DNA from: an uncultured Lachnospiraceae bacterium
GTDB lineage: Bacteria; Bacillota; Clostridia; Lachnospirales; Lachnospiraceae
DNA length: 64,000 nt
Assembly: GCA_910577785.1 (NCBI GenBank)
Contig: CAJTNT010000015.1
Coordinates: forward strand, 21,406 to 85,405
Reading direction: 5' to 3'
The notes under the pieces were generated by a model. It made no database searches. It had not been told where the DNA came from and was given only the letters and a program-made list of their open reading frames with translations. A program made the translations under genes and the position numbers. Shown here piece by piece: positions 42,801-51,057 of the stretch. The number at the start of each line of letters is the position of its first letter. Position 1 is the stretch's first letter.

Positions 42801-45312
42801 GAAGATTGGCCGCAATGAGATCACTGTTCCGCAGATTACCTCCAATGCCTTTGAACGGGGCGGGCAGCTCTATGTGGCATATACCGGCAACAATGCCGCT
42901 GACAAGTATGCTGTCCGTATCAGCGGGGGAAGCAATATCCCGACATTGATTGTAAACGGCAAGACAGGAAATGAGCGTACGGAAGCAATCCGGGATTATG
43001 TGGAAGCGCTTGGGAAGTATGTGGGCACGATTGAAGCAGGCCATGAAGAGAAGCATACAGGCGTCAAGAACGTGAATTATGATTACAGCAAGGAAAACTG
43101 CATCTTAAATGCCACGGATATTATGATGGATGAGATGATGTACTCCGTGCCTGCCATGCAGATTTGGGCAGGGCTGGCCAATGCACAGGATAAGACAGCC
43201 AAGCTGGATACGGCCTTAAAGGCAATGGAGGACGCCATGACGCTGTTCTACCACCATAAGGGCCTAAGCGATAGCGCAGGGACTGCGATGGGCAATAACG
43301 CCTTGCCTTCCCAGCATCTGAATATCCGCTATATGCGGATGTTTGCAGGCGCCTTTATGTATGCGTCCGGCAACCATATCGGCGTGGAATACGGCTCCAC
43401 CGTCCTTTCCGCTCAGAATTCTATGAACGGATTTGGGTGGGGGATAGCGCATGAAATCGGCCATGATATCAACCAGGGGACGTATGCGGTGGCAGAGGTG
43501 ACCAATAACTACTTTGCCCAGCTTCTGACAGGGACGCAAAGGTATACCTATGAGAATGTCTATAAGAAAGTAACCTCTGGCACAAAGGGCCGTGCTTCTA
43601 ATGTGTTTACGCAGCTTGCGCTGTATTGGCAGCTCCATCTGGCCTATGATAACCAGAAGGATGACCACCATGTATATGATAGCTACCAAGACCAGTTTGA
43701 CAACCTGTTCTTTGCCCGGGTCGATACCTATTCCAGGAACCCGGCCAAGGCGCCGCAGGCAGGCCTGGCGCTGAACGGCGGCGCAGAGCAGAACCTGATG
43801 CGTTTGGCATGTGCGGCGGCCAATAAAAATATCCTTCCGTTCTTTGAGCGCTGGGGCATGACGCCGGACGAGGCAACCATTGCCTATGCGGCAAAATATG
43901 GGGAACCGGAAGCCAAGGCTCTTTATTATGTGACGCCGGAAGCCAGGAATTACCGTGTGGATCATCCGGAGACGCCAGAGACCGCCACGGTGAAGGATAA
44001 GGATGTGGTGACCGCCACGGCCAAGGCAAGCTCCAATCAGGTGAGGATTGACATTAAGACAGATCAGAACCCAGAGTTGATCCTGGGCTATGAGATTAGC
44101 CGCAGCATGATTTCAAACGGGGAGAAGAAGACCCAGGTTGTTGGGTTTGTACCCTTCCAGTCTGCAGGCTCTACTGTCTATACAGATACGGTTTATGCCA
44201 TCAATAACCGGGTGATGTCCTATGAGGTACGCGCTGTAGATAAGTATTTGAATTATTCCAATGCGGCCAACGCAGGCTCCGCAAAAATCCAGACGGAGGG
44301 CATCCTGGATAAGTCAGAATGGACGATTGAGACCACAATGGTTTCAACGGATGATAAGGATATTCCGATGGATGAGGACGACCCGGATGGCGGCTATCAA
44401 TCCAATGGCTTAGCTCCGGCCAAGAAGGTCAACAGCATCGAAAGGGTGCTGGACAATGACAAGGAAACGGCCGAAGGCACTTACACAGGCACATGTACCG
44501 GTACGGCTACCATTACGATTGACATGCACAAGTCAGAACAAGTGACGGCGCTGAAATATCTCGGCGACGCTTTGACGAAGATAACCGTGGAAGTCAGCCC
44601 GGATGGCGCCAACTGGATGGAAGTTAAAAAAGACTATACGGGATTAGACGGCACGGGCGAAAAGACTATCTGGATGGACTGCATTACCGCAGAAGGAGAA
44701 CGGGTAGATGCATTTATCGGCACTTATGACGCCAGGTATGTAAGGCTGACCCTGACCCCGGCAGGCGCAGCAGAAGGCCAGGAAGGGACAGCCGCAAGCA
44801 CCGTTTCCATCCGTGAAATTGACATCTGCGGGCCTTCGGGCGATAACCTGGAGTTTATGACAACAGCAGATAGCCAGCCGGCCGTTGGCAAATTGAAGGC
44901 AGATTACCGTTATGGAAATGAGGCAGGGGACGTCATCCCGGCAGGGTCTTTGATTTTCACTGGCACCTACAAGGGGAACCCAGCCTATAATATGGTAATC
45001 CTTTACGATACAGATGGCAATGTCATCGGCGCCAAAGGGGATGAAGTCCATGCGGCACAGGTGATTTTTGCCGAAGTCCCAGAACATGGGGAATTAGGCG
45101 AGACATCGAACGGGACATGGGTGTACTACGTAGAGCCTGGACAATGGGATGAAACAACACTGAACAAGATTAAAGGCGTGCGCGGCGAACTGTACCGTGT
45201 GGACAATGCGCTGACCTTGGAAGGCGAGCGTATCGTCAGCGATACCCAGATAATCCGTATCCCATCGTTTGAGGAACTGCCGGAGATTACCCTTACGGGG
45301 CGTAAGCCTTAG
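39859..45312 (+). CDS. Secreted dockerin-bearing M60-type (mucin-targeting) metallopeptidase
   Basis: An 1817-residue extracellular protein. Signal peptide (MKRTLTVLLTACLIFQSWAG), an acidic Asp/Ser/Gly-rich linker (about 35-95), a small beta-sandwich, a type I dockerin-like module at about 205-260 with two calcium loops (DADGDGQIGQAD, DFNGDGRTDLAD), two FN3 domains (about 456-660), an F5/8 discoidin-like carbohydrate-binding domain (about 683-840), the M60 peptidase region (about 905-1330) with HEIGHDINQ at 1198-1206 and EVTNN starting at 1213, another FN3-like domain, and a second F5/8 domain. M60 proteins cleave O-glycosylated mucins. No LPXTG or membrane anchor is seen at the C-terminus; the dockerin suggests attachment to a cohesin, and the next gene encodes a cohesin-like protein. 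AGAAAGGAAACG precedes ATG 39859. Confidence 0.88.
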   Translation: MKRTLTVLLTACLIFQSWAGAATPVHGASYLAQQDSENDEPGAVGTDASENDGLDNFDTDSSEDNGPDASGIGGSETDGADIGGTDEGNADAQESGVFAAEEGTDTEAESALEVEVRKSEKFPFQGSVKVQVRGGQAADAQQDLEFGEDSAKTARFVLAPGNYTLSIQAKGFAEYTQAVSVMEDSVSKLRVSTERTQLEQQVYGWLRPGDADGDGQIGQADTQAVLHAVRRGQQAAECDFNGDGRTDLADLQIVVQSLDEKQDAIVEVQKNIRVQQAQTVEGTTIEGNMEDLLNNTGSVGLKPANPEAEISPQNPVGLEFALAADDAELADIPIVGGMTIFAPLDVEAGEDISSAITDGAATVVYVDETGSDQELQVPLSVPETQAYAMENLRRDVKAAAISPSVKVEPDGSLVLDFGTQIAVKRVTIKITGTKKTEPLVNIAKVEFVNDMENRIPAPQLDIPTLNALVSGNKSLTASWNAQVNVTGYEVYVCGPVKGSSANETQIIPVSGTQYAIGNINDKNLQNFKTYTVKVRSVNGEWRSPWSNEQVGEPKPQKLPAAVDNVTVKGGYQSLAVSWKDMDDSNGYMVYYKKTSEAEDAFRPAVEGFQETKEGTGRINGTSYTISGLEDNTEYMLYVKGWNELGWGSPSLRATASTTDTALPQLPNYKLLNTSNGPGKVTNHITDAIYGGHGGAHMEGSPLDEAEGTKARSAWGIVDDNYASYWTKTDWDDGVTYPANDRGMTVTLDQDYQMNYITFAAANQAGALQYARVGYWNSENPKQEKIVGLRLLGRQDEHQNPYYIIKFDETITANKIHISLGRGYGNIKMMVGEIHFHKYDSLEDDIMGLYMDEMHTTLREDVTEATIKALEDRLETVDEESGEKHPLYKELKLELKTAREILTIGLDPSFEVDNQVTAKKDGHLGFGGLNPWQPLGKSVYAGETLLVYVGHNTRRTGLAADLQLVFTQHHSEANALARTVNLKIGRNEITVPQITSNAFERGGQLYVAYTGNNAADKYAVRISGGSNIPTLIVNGKTGNERTEAIRDYVEALGKYVGTIEAGHEEKHTGVKNVNYDYSKENCILNATDIMMDEMMYSVPAMQIWAGLANAQDKTAKLDTALKAMEDAMTLFYHHKGLSDSAGTAMGNNALPSQHLNIRYMRMFAGAFMYASGNHIGVEYGSTVLSAQNSMNGFGWGIAHEIGHDINQGTYAVAEVTNNYFAQLLTGTQRYTYENVYKKVTSGTKGRASNVFTQLALYWQLHLAYDNQKDDHHVYDSYQDQFDNLFFARVDTYSRNPAKAPQAGLALNGGAEQNLMRLACAAANKNILPFFERWGMTPDEATIAYAAKYGEPEAKALYYVTPEARNYRVDHPETPETATVKDKDVVTATAKASSNQVRIDIKTDQNPELILGYEISRSMISNGEKKTQVVGFVPFQSAGSTVYTDTVYAINNRVMSYEVRAVDKYLNYSNAANAGSAKIQTEGILDKSEWTIETTMVSTDDKDIPMDEDDPDGGYQSNGLAPAKKVNSIERVLDNDKETAEGTYTGTCTGTATITIDMHKSEQVTALKYLGDALTKITVEVSPDGANWMEVKKDYTGLDGTGEKTIWMDCITAEGERVDAFIGTYDARYVRLTLTPAGAAEGQEGTAASTVSIREIDICGPSGDNLEFMTTADSQPAVGKLKADYRYGNEAGDVIPAGSLIFTGTYKGNPAYNMVILYDTDGNVIGAKGDEVHAAQVIFAEVPEHGELGETSNGTWVYYVEPGQWDETTLNKIKGVRGELYRVDNALTLEGERIVSDTQIIRIPSFEELPEITLTGRKP

Positions 45313-45340
45313 GGGGCAGAACGGACACGGACGCTAGTTT

Positions 45341-45412
45341 GTGCGCTCCATCCCCTACGCAGACGGGGCAGCGCTCACGCCCCTGCATTGTCTGCTTAAG
45401 AGGATGGATCGC
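45341..45412 (+). other. Nested stem structure between the M60 and cohesin-like genes
   Basis: Three nested stems: CCATCC/GGATGG (45348-45353 with 45402-45407), GCAGAC/GTCTGC (45359-45364 with 45390-45395), GGGGC/GCCCC (45365-45369 with 45379-45383), with an outer GCG/CGC extension. It may be a processing or stability element, or part of a repeat. No T tract follows. Confidence 0.5.
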
Positions 45413-45538
45413 CCAGACCAGCTGGCAGTGGCGGCGGCAGTGATATTGTGGACGATCTTGGCTTTTGTATAGGGATGCCAATGGGATAGAACAGCAATAG
45501 ATGTCGTCTAGGAACGTAAAATATGAATGGAGGAAAAA

Positions 45539-47182
45539 ATGAAGAACTGGATAAAAATGGTGTTGGCGTCATTCTTTCTCTTCGCCCTTGTGCCGATGGC
45601 TGTGTATGCAGCAGGTGATAAAAGCGGGAAACTGACGGTGGACAGCAATAAGGTTGAAGTATCGTTGACGATTCCAGAAGGGAAGACGGAGGCGATTACT
45701 TCCCTGCGCCTGCAGCTTCGCGTTGCAGCGGAAAGCGGCACGATGGATGCGCCAACGTTTGCCTTTGGCTCATCTATAGGCAGCAGTGTTCAGGATGCCG
45801 CCATCACACAGGAAGAGGGCGGATCCTACCTGGTGGATCTTATCCTTTCAGGAAAAAGGAATCAGGATATTTTTAAGGGCAGCGAAAATGCAACGTTGGG
45901 TATCCTCTCCGTACAGCCTACCAGCCCAAAATATGAGATCAAAGTAGAAATCATTGGTGATTTGGGCGAATCTGGGAAGCCAGTGGCGCAGTATGTGGGA
46001 GCCAATGGGATATCGGCGGTCACCGTTGAACTGGAAGGCACGGAGCCGGCCATGGTAAGTAAGGGAGACGTGAAGGTTACGGGGATTGCTTTAAGCCCTA
46101 AGCCTCAGAGCCCGTTGGAAATAGGCGATACCCTGCAGCTGGATGCAAAGGTTGCCCCGGAAAATGCGGATAATAAGCAAGTGGACTGGGAGAGCAGCAA
46201 TAACCAGGTCGCTACGGTGGAAAAAGGCCTGGTGACAGCCGTGGGGGCAGGCACGGCCACGATTACGGCAAAGAGCAAGGATGGCAGCAACGTCTCCGAT
46301 TCCTGTAAAATTGAAGTAAAGGAAAAAGAAGAGGAACACTTGGCAGCCCCCAAGCTGACGGCAAAGCCCAAGAGCGGATCCAAGGCCATTGCCTTTTCCT
46401 GGAAGAAAGTGGATCATGCGGATGGCTATGAGCTGTATGAGTACAATGCCAAGACCAAAAAAGACAAATTAATTAAGCGCGTTACGAATCCATCGCAGGT
46501 TACGTTCTCTAAGAGCTATGCCTATGCCACCACATACTCTTTCCGTATGCGGGCATTCCGCAACGGAGAGGGCGGCCGTGTTTATGGGAATTACAGCTCG
46601 GTGGTAAAGGCCACGGTAAGCCCGGCAAATGTGAAAGGGATTTCCGCTTATTATAAGAACAATACTTCTGTATCCGTTGTCTGGAAAAAGGTCAGCGGCG
46701 CCAGCGGCTATGAGGTTTACCGCAGCACAAAGAAAAACGGCAAGTATACCCGCGTGAAGACGATTAAGAAAGGCTCCACGATTTCAGCTACCATTTCCCA
46801 CAAGAAGGGAAAGGCCTATTACTACAAAGTCAGAGCCTATGTCACAGGTTCAGACAAGAAGCCGGTATATGGCAATTTCTGCACTGCCATAGCCGCTAAG
46901 GTGAGTACGCCAAAGCTGACTGCCAAAGCGTCTGCTAAGAGCATTAAGCTAAGCTGGAAGAAAATCCCGCGCGCCAGCGGCTACCGCATTTATAAGAGCC
47001 GCACCAAAAACGGGAAATACACCCTTGTAAAGAAGATTACCAAGGGAACCGCCCAGAGCTTTACAGATAAGAAAGTGAAAGGATCTTCTGTGTGGTATTA
47101 CCGTATCTGCGCCTTTGAGAAACAGGGAAAGAAGATGGTCAGCGGGGACTTCAGCGGGCTGAAGAAAGTTAAGGTAAAATAA
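45539..47182 (+). CDS. Secreted protein with cohesin-like domain, BIG2 domain and FN3 repeats
   Basis: 547 residues. Signal peptide ending VYA at residue 24. Residues about 25-167 look like a cohesin-fold beta-sandwich (alternating strands: KVEVSLTIPEG, ITSLRLQLRV, GSYLVDLILSG, GILSVQP). Then a BIG2 Ig-like domain (about 178-262; VDWESSNNQVATV, AGTATITAKS) and three Lys-rich FN3 repeats with the W(K)K...YEVYRS...NGKY pattern. The basic FN3 part could hold the protein to the cell wall; no sortase or membrane anchor is present. It lies directly after the dockerin-bearing M60 peptidase, so it is a candidate scaffold. Cohesin identity is inferred from strand pattern, not proven. The start at 45539 follows GGAGG. 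Confidence 0.72.
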   Translation: MKNWIKMVLASFFLFALVPMAVYAAGDKSGKLTVDSNKVEVSLTIPEGKTEAITSLRLQLRVAAESGTMDAPTFAFGSSIGSSVQDAAITQEEGGSYLVDLILSGKRNQDIFKGSENATLGILSVQPTSPKYEIKVEIIGDLGESGKPVAQYVGANGISAVTVELEGTEPAMVSKGDVKVTGIALSPKPQSPLEIGDTLQLDAKVAPENADNKQVDWESSNNQVATVEKGLVTAVGAGTATITAKSKDGSNVSDSCKIEVKEKEEEHLAAPKLTAKPKSGSKAIAFSWKKVDHADGYELYEYNAKTKKDKLIKRVTNPSQVTFSKSYAYATTYSFRMRAFRNGEGGRVYGNYSSVVKATVSPANVKGISAYYKNNTSVSVVWKKVSGASGYEVYRSTKKNGKYTRVKTIKKGSTISATISHKKGKAYYYKVRAYVTGSDKKPVYGNFCTAIAAKVSTPKLTAKASAKSIKLSWKKIPRASGYRIYKSRTKNGKYTLVKKITKGTAQSFTDKKVKGSSVWYYRICAFEKQGKKMVSGDFSGLKKVKVK

Positions 47183-47220
47183 TTATAGAAGGGTGATACG
47201 GACAGTTCCTTCTGATATGG

Positions 47221-47276
47221 AAAAGCCGGAACCTGGCAAAGCAAATGGATTGCTTTTGCCAGGTTCCGGCTTTTCT
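47221..47276. terminator. Bidirectional terminator between cohesin-like gene and pfp
   Basis: A perfect 20-bp stem (47221-47240 with 47255-47274), A-rich on the left and T-rich on the right, serving both converging genes. Confidence 0.92.
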
Positions 47277-47305
47277 TAGTGATAATAGCAGCGATGCAGT
47301 ATTCC

Positions 47306-48535
47306 TTATTTGAGATACAAGTGCCGTGGGAGGCCGTTTACCATGACGCATGGGTAATCTCCCTGGATCAGCGGGCGCACATAGTCGATAAAGTCTTCTG
47401 TTACATAATCGCCCCGTTCCGTAATCCATTCCCTTGGCACGGTCTTCTCGCCATTGGCAATTTTATGCACGTCATAGACGCCGGTTGCGGACTGATAAGG
47501 ATCGTCAGAGACACGGTCGATAACCACCATCTTGCCGGAATCCCCTTCGTCTGCGGCCTTTACGGCGGCGCCGCCTACCATGAAGGCTTCGTTGATGTCC
47601 ACACGGGAAGCCAGGTGGGAAGCGCTCCTCTGCAGGGAGCTGAACTCTACGGCCCTGGTCTTGCAGCCGATCTCATGGTTGATCAGGTTGGCCAGATAAG
47701 TGGCAGAGCCTGTCAGCTGCTTGTGGCCAAAAGCATCGACATAGTCGGAGCCGCCGCCTGCCTCGCTGACATAGGTGCCGTCCGCCAGGCGGATTCCTTC
47801 CGATATGGCAATGAACACCGTACTTTTCTCTTTCAATAGTTCACGGATTTCCTCTATGAAGTCCTGGGTATCAAAAGGCACTTCCGGCAGGTAGATTAAA
47901 TCTACGCCTTCGCAGTCTTCGCCTTTGGCCAATGCGGCAGCGCCAGTCAGCCAGCCGGCGTTACGTCCCATAATCTCAATCACGGTTACCAGCTGCTTGC
48001 GGTAGGAGAAGCCGTTTCCATCGCGGATGACTTCTTTGATGGAGGTAGCGATATATTTTGCCGCACTGCCATAGCCAGGCGTATGGTCCGTCAGTGCCAG
48101 GTCATTGTCAATGGTCTTGGGAACGCCTACGAATTTCTGCGTTTTCCCTGTGAGGATTGCATAATCAGAAAGCTTTTTAATCGTATCCATGGAATCGTTG
48201 CCCCCGATATAGATGAAGCATTCAATATCCAGCTTGTCCAAAATCTCAAAAATCTTGTCGTAAATCTCCTGGTTCTCATGGATGGCCGGCAGCTTATAGC
48301 GGCAGGTTCCAAGGAAGGCAGAAGGCGTGCGTTTTAAGATCTCCACATCCAGTTCATTCTTAATATAATCAGATAAATCCACGTACATTTCATCCAGCAG
48401 TCCCTGGATGCCGTAGCGCATGCCATATACTTTTTTGGCTCCACGGTCAATGGCGGTACGGAATACGCCTGCCAGGCTGGAGTTGATGACAGCGGTAGGG
48501 CCGCCGGACTGTCCTACAATTACATTTCCATTCAT
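47306..48535 (-). CDS. pfp: Phosphofructokinase, predicted pyrophosphate-dependent
   Basis: A 409-residue phosphofructokinase, the committing step of glycolysis. MNGNVIVGQSGGPTAVINSS at the start, IGGNDSMDT near residue 95 and PKTIDNDL near residue 120. In ATP-dependent enzymes these read GGDGS and PGTIDND; an Asp at the second site and Lys before TIDND are the marks of PPi-dependent enzymes, and the length (about 400 rather than 320) agrees. The reaction would be reversible and save ATP. ATG 48535 follows GGAGG; the frame reaches 48568. A divergent promoter region lies upstream. Confidence 0.85.
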   Translation of the reverse strand: MNGNVIVGQSGGPTAVINSSLAGVFRTAIDRGAKKVYGMRYGIQGLLDEMYVDLSDYIKNELDVEILKRTPSAFLGTCRYKLPAIHENQEIYDKIFEILDKLDIECFIYIGGNDSMDTIKKLSDYAILTGKTQKFVGVPKTIDNDLALTDHTPGYGSAAKYIATSIKEVIRDGNGFSYRKQLVTVIEIMGRNAGWLTGAAALAKGEDCEGVDLIYLPEVPFDTQDFIEEIRELLKEKSTVFIAISEGIRLADGTYVSEAGGGSDYVDAFGHKQLTGSATYLANLINHEIGCKTRAVEFSSLQRSASHLASRVDINEAFMVGGAAVKAADEGDSGKMVVIDRVSDDPYQSATGVYDVHKIANGEKTVPREWITERGDYVTEDFIDYVRPLIQGDYPCVMVNGLPRHLYLK

Positions 48536-48585
48536 TCTGGTTTCCTCCAATTGATGTATTATTTTCATTTTCGTTAACGTTGCCT

Positions 48586-48594
48586 ATTATAGCA
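48586..48594 (-). promoter_or_regulatory. Extended -10 of the pfp promoter
   Basis: On the minus strand TGCTATAAT (48594-48586), an extended -10. The -35 region is poor. The sequence AACGTTAACG lies just downstream (48571-48580) and could be a regulator site. Confidence 0.55.
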
Positions 48595-48672
48595 CAGGAA
48601 CGCTGAAAAAACCAGTGTTCTTTGAAAAAATAACAAAGGAAAATAAACTTCCGAAAATTGGGCAGAATACCT

Positions 48673-48700
48673 TTGCAAAAGTATGAGATTCTGCTATAAT
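48673..48700 (+). promoter_or_regulatory. Promoter of the asp23-nusB-xse operon
   Basis: TTGCAA (48673-48678), a 16-base spacer ending TGC, and TATAAT (48695-48700). It lies about 52 bases before the Asp23 start and is divergent from the pfp promoter. Confidence 0.75.
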
Positions 48701-48751
48701 AAAAAAATGAACGCCCAAAACAGCGCAAGAATAATTTTAGGAGGCATAAAG

Positions 48752-49129
48752 ATGGCTGAAGATAGAAAAGCATATATGATAAAAGACGATAACTTAGGGG
48801 AAGTACGCATCGCTGACGAGGTAGTCGCAATTATTGCCGGCCTGGCCGCTACTGAGGTAGAAGGCGTCAGTTCCATGCGCGGCAACATCACCAATGAGCT
48901 GGTCAGCAAGCTGGGGATGAAGAACCTCTCCAAGGGAATCAAAGTAAAGATCCAGGACAATATCGTAAGCGTGGATGTGGCGCTCAACATCGGCTTCGGC
49001 TATGCCATCCCCAAGGTATCTTCTAATGTACAGGAAAAGGTAAAAACCGCCATTGAGAACATGACAGGACTCGGCGTAAGCCGTGTCAATGTGCGCATCG
49101 CCAGCGTAGACTTAGAGAAGCGCAAATAA
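48752..49129 (+). CDS. Asp23/Gls24 family envelope stress protein
   Basis: 125 residues: an Asp23/Gls24 (DUF322) domain, with VRIADEVVAIIAGLAATEVEGVSSM at the start of the domain and the repeating VNVRIASVDL end. Members associate with the membrane or cell division machinery and respond to envelope stress. TTAGGAGGC precedes ATG 48752. First gene of the nusB operon, as in Bacillus (yqhY-nusB). Confidence 0.92.
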   Translation: MAEDRKAYMIKDDNLGEVRIADEVVAIIAGLAATEVEGVSSMRGNITNELVSKLGMKNLSKGIKVKIQDNIVSVDVALNIGFGYAIPKVSSNVQEKVKTAIENMTGLGVSRVNVRIASVDLEKRK

Positions 49130-49139
49130 GGGGAAGGAT

Positions 49140-49535
49140 ATGAGCCGAAGAGAAATCAGAGAGCAGGTTTTTAAGCTGCTGTTCCGTGCAGATTTCCATG
49201 AGAGGGAAGAGATGCCGCAGCAGATGCAGTTCTTTTTTGAGGAACTGGGACAGGAAGAGAACAAGGATAGCATTTATATCCAAGAGAAATGCGAGCGCAT
49301 ACTGGCACGTATAGAAGAACTAGACGCTATGGTAAACCAGGTCGCCCAGGGCTGGAAGACCACCCGTATGGGCAAGGCCGACCTGACGCTGATACGCCTT
49401 GCCGTGCATGAGATGAAATTTGAAGAAGACGTCCCGGAAGGCGTGGCGATAAATGAGGCTGTAGAACTTGCGAAAACCTACGGCAGCGATGATTCCCCCT
49501 CCTTTGTCAATGGGGTGCTGGCAAAATTAGTATGA
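49140..49535 (+). CDS. nusB: Transcription antitermination factor NusB
   Basis: A 131-residue all-helical protein that works with NusE (S10) in rRNA antitermination. MSRREIREQVFKLLFRADF and the C-terminal SPSFVNGVLAKLV are typical. It starts ten bases after the Asp23 stop and overlaps xseA by four bases (ATGA). Confidence 0.94.
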   Translation: MSRREIREQVFKLLFRADFHEREEMPQQMQFFFEELGQEENKDSIYIQEKCERILARIEELDAMVNQVAQGWKTTRMGKADLTLIRLAVHEMKFEEDVPEGVAINEAVELAKTYGSDDSPSFVNGVLAKLV

Positions 49536-50728
49536 CGAAGAACGTATATACCGTAGGCCAGGTCAATGCTTATATCAAAAATATGTTCACCCAGGATTTT
49601 ATGATGAACCGTATCTATGTCAAGGGAGAAGTATCCAACTGCAAATACCACACTTCCGGCCACATATATTTCACATTGAAGGATGAGACAGGGGCGCTGA
49701 ACGGTGTGCTGTTTGCCGGAAACCGCAGAGGCCTTGCCTTTTCCATGAAAAATGGGGACAACGTCATCGTGCTTGGCTCCATTTCTGTCTATGAGCGGGA
49801 TGGGAAATACCAGCTTTACGCCCGTGAAATCCTCCCGGACGGGGAAGGCCTGCTCTACCAGCGCTACCAGCAGCTGAAACAGGAACTGGAGGACATGGGG
49901 ATGTTTGCCGCCGAGTACAAGCAGCCCATCCCCCAATACATCCATACGCTGGGCATTGTGACGGCTCCCACAGGCGCGGCCATCCGCGATATCCAAAACA
50001 TCACCCGGCGCAGGAACCCCTATGTGCAGCCTATCCTCTTCCCGGCGCTGGTGCAGGGGGAGGGCGCGGCCGAGAGCATTGCCAGCGGCATCCGCGCGTT
50101 GGATCAGATAGGGGTGGACGTAATCATTGTCGGCAGGGGCGGCGGCTCCATGGAAGATTTATGGGCCTTTAACGAGGAAATCGTCGCAAGGGCCATTTTT
50201 GAGTGCCAGACGCCGACGATTTCCGCGGTGGGCCACGAGACAGACACCACAATCGCAGACTATGTGGCCGACCTGCGCGCGCCAACCCCTTCCGCCGCCG
50301 CCGAGCTGGCAGTCTACGACATCCGTGAGCTGGAAAGCATGCTGCTGTCCCAGCAGCTGGAACTGAACCGCAGCATCTTGGAACGTCTGGAACGCAGGAA
50401 AGAGCAGATCCGCCAATATGCGACACGCTTAGAACTGCTGTCTCCTGGCAGCCAGCTCAATGAGCGTCGGCAGGCCGTGGCAGATCTGGAAGAAAAGCTG
50501 CATCTGCGGATGGAAGCCATCCTCACGCAGAAAAAGCACAGCCTGGAACTATACGCACAGCAACTGGAAGCCCTTTCCCCATTAAATAAGTTAAGCCAAG
50601 GCTATGCCTTTGTCTCAGGCCGCAAGGGTCGGGCAATCCGGAGCGTTTCTGAAGTAAGCCAGGGAGAACTGCTTCAGATCCATCTGCTGGATGGAAAAAT
50701 TACCGTGGAAGTGAAAGATGTCTTATAG
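49532..50728 (+). CDS. xseA: Exodeoxyribonuclease VII large subunit
   Basis: A 398-residue catalytic subunit degrading single-stranded DNA. N-terminal OB fold (YVKGEVSNCKYHTSGHIYFTLKD), the central catalytic domain with GRGGGSMEDLWAFN and GHETDTTIADYVADLRAPTPSAAAE, and a C-terminal coiled coil. Translationally coupled to nusB and followed by xseB. Confidence 0.95.
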   Translation: MTKNVYTVGQVNAYIKNMFTQDFMMNRIYVKGEVSNCKYHTSGHIYFTLKDETGALNGVLFAGNRRGLAFSMKNGDNVIVLGSISVYERDGKYQLYAREILPDGEGLLYQRYQQLKQELEDMGMFAAEYKQPIPQYIHTLGIVTAPTGAAIRDIQNITRRRNPYVQPILFPALVQGEGAAESIASGIRALDQIGVDVIIVGRGGGSMEDLWAFNEEIVARAIFECQTPTISAVGHETDTTIADYVADLRAPTPSAAAELAVYDIRELESMLLSQQLELNRSILERLERRKEQIRQYATRLELLSPGSQLNERRQAVADLEEKLHLRMEAILTQKKHSLELYAQQLEALSPLNKLSQGYAFVSGRKGRAIRSVSEVSQGELLQIHLLDGKITVEVKDVL

Positions 50729-50743
50729 CAAAGGAGCGGAAAC

Positions 50744-50977
50744 ATGGAACAGGCAGAGAAGAAAGAGCCGTCCCTGGAAGAAGTTTTAGAGGAACTGGAC
50801 CAGATCATACACAAAATGCAGAACCGCGAAGCCACATTGGAGGATTCTTTTGCCCTCTATGAGCAGGGCATCCAGAAATTGAAGGTGTGCAGCCAGAAAA
50901 TTGATTTGGTAGAGAAGAAAATGCTATTGCTGACCCCCCAGGGCGGCCTGGAGCCTTTCGGAGAACTGGAACCATAA
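50744..50977 (+). CDS. xseB: Exodeoxyribonuclease VII small subunit
   Basis: A 77-residue helical subunit. SLEEVLEELDQIIHKMQNREATLEDSFALYEQGIQKLK is the family signature. AAAGGAGCGG precedes the ATG. In related genomes ispA follows directly; here the next gene is a restriction-modification methylase. Confidence 0.93.
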   Translation: MEQAEKKEPSLEEVLEELDQIIHKMQNREATLEDSFALYEQGIQKLKVCSQKIDLVEKKMLLLTPQGGLEPFGELEP

Positions 50978-50997
50978 GCAGAATCATCACAAAACGC

Positions 50998-51026
50998 TTG
51001 CATAACTGCCAGAAACATGATATGAT
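50998..51026 (+). promoter_or_regulatory. Promoter of the restriction-modification system
   Basis: TTGCAT (50998-51003), a 17-base spacer and TATGAT (51021-51026), 32 bases before the methylase start. It gives the two R-M genes their own expression inside a housekeeping operon. Confidence 0.72.
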
Positions 51027-51057
51027 GGCAGAAAATATGTTCGAAAGAGAGGCACAT

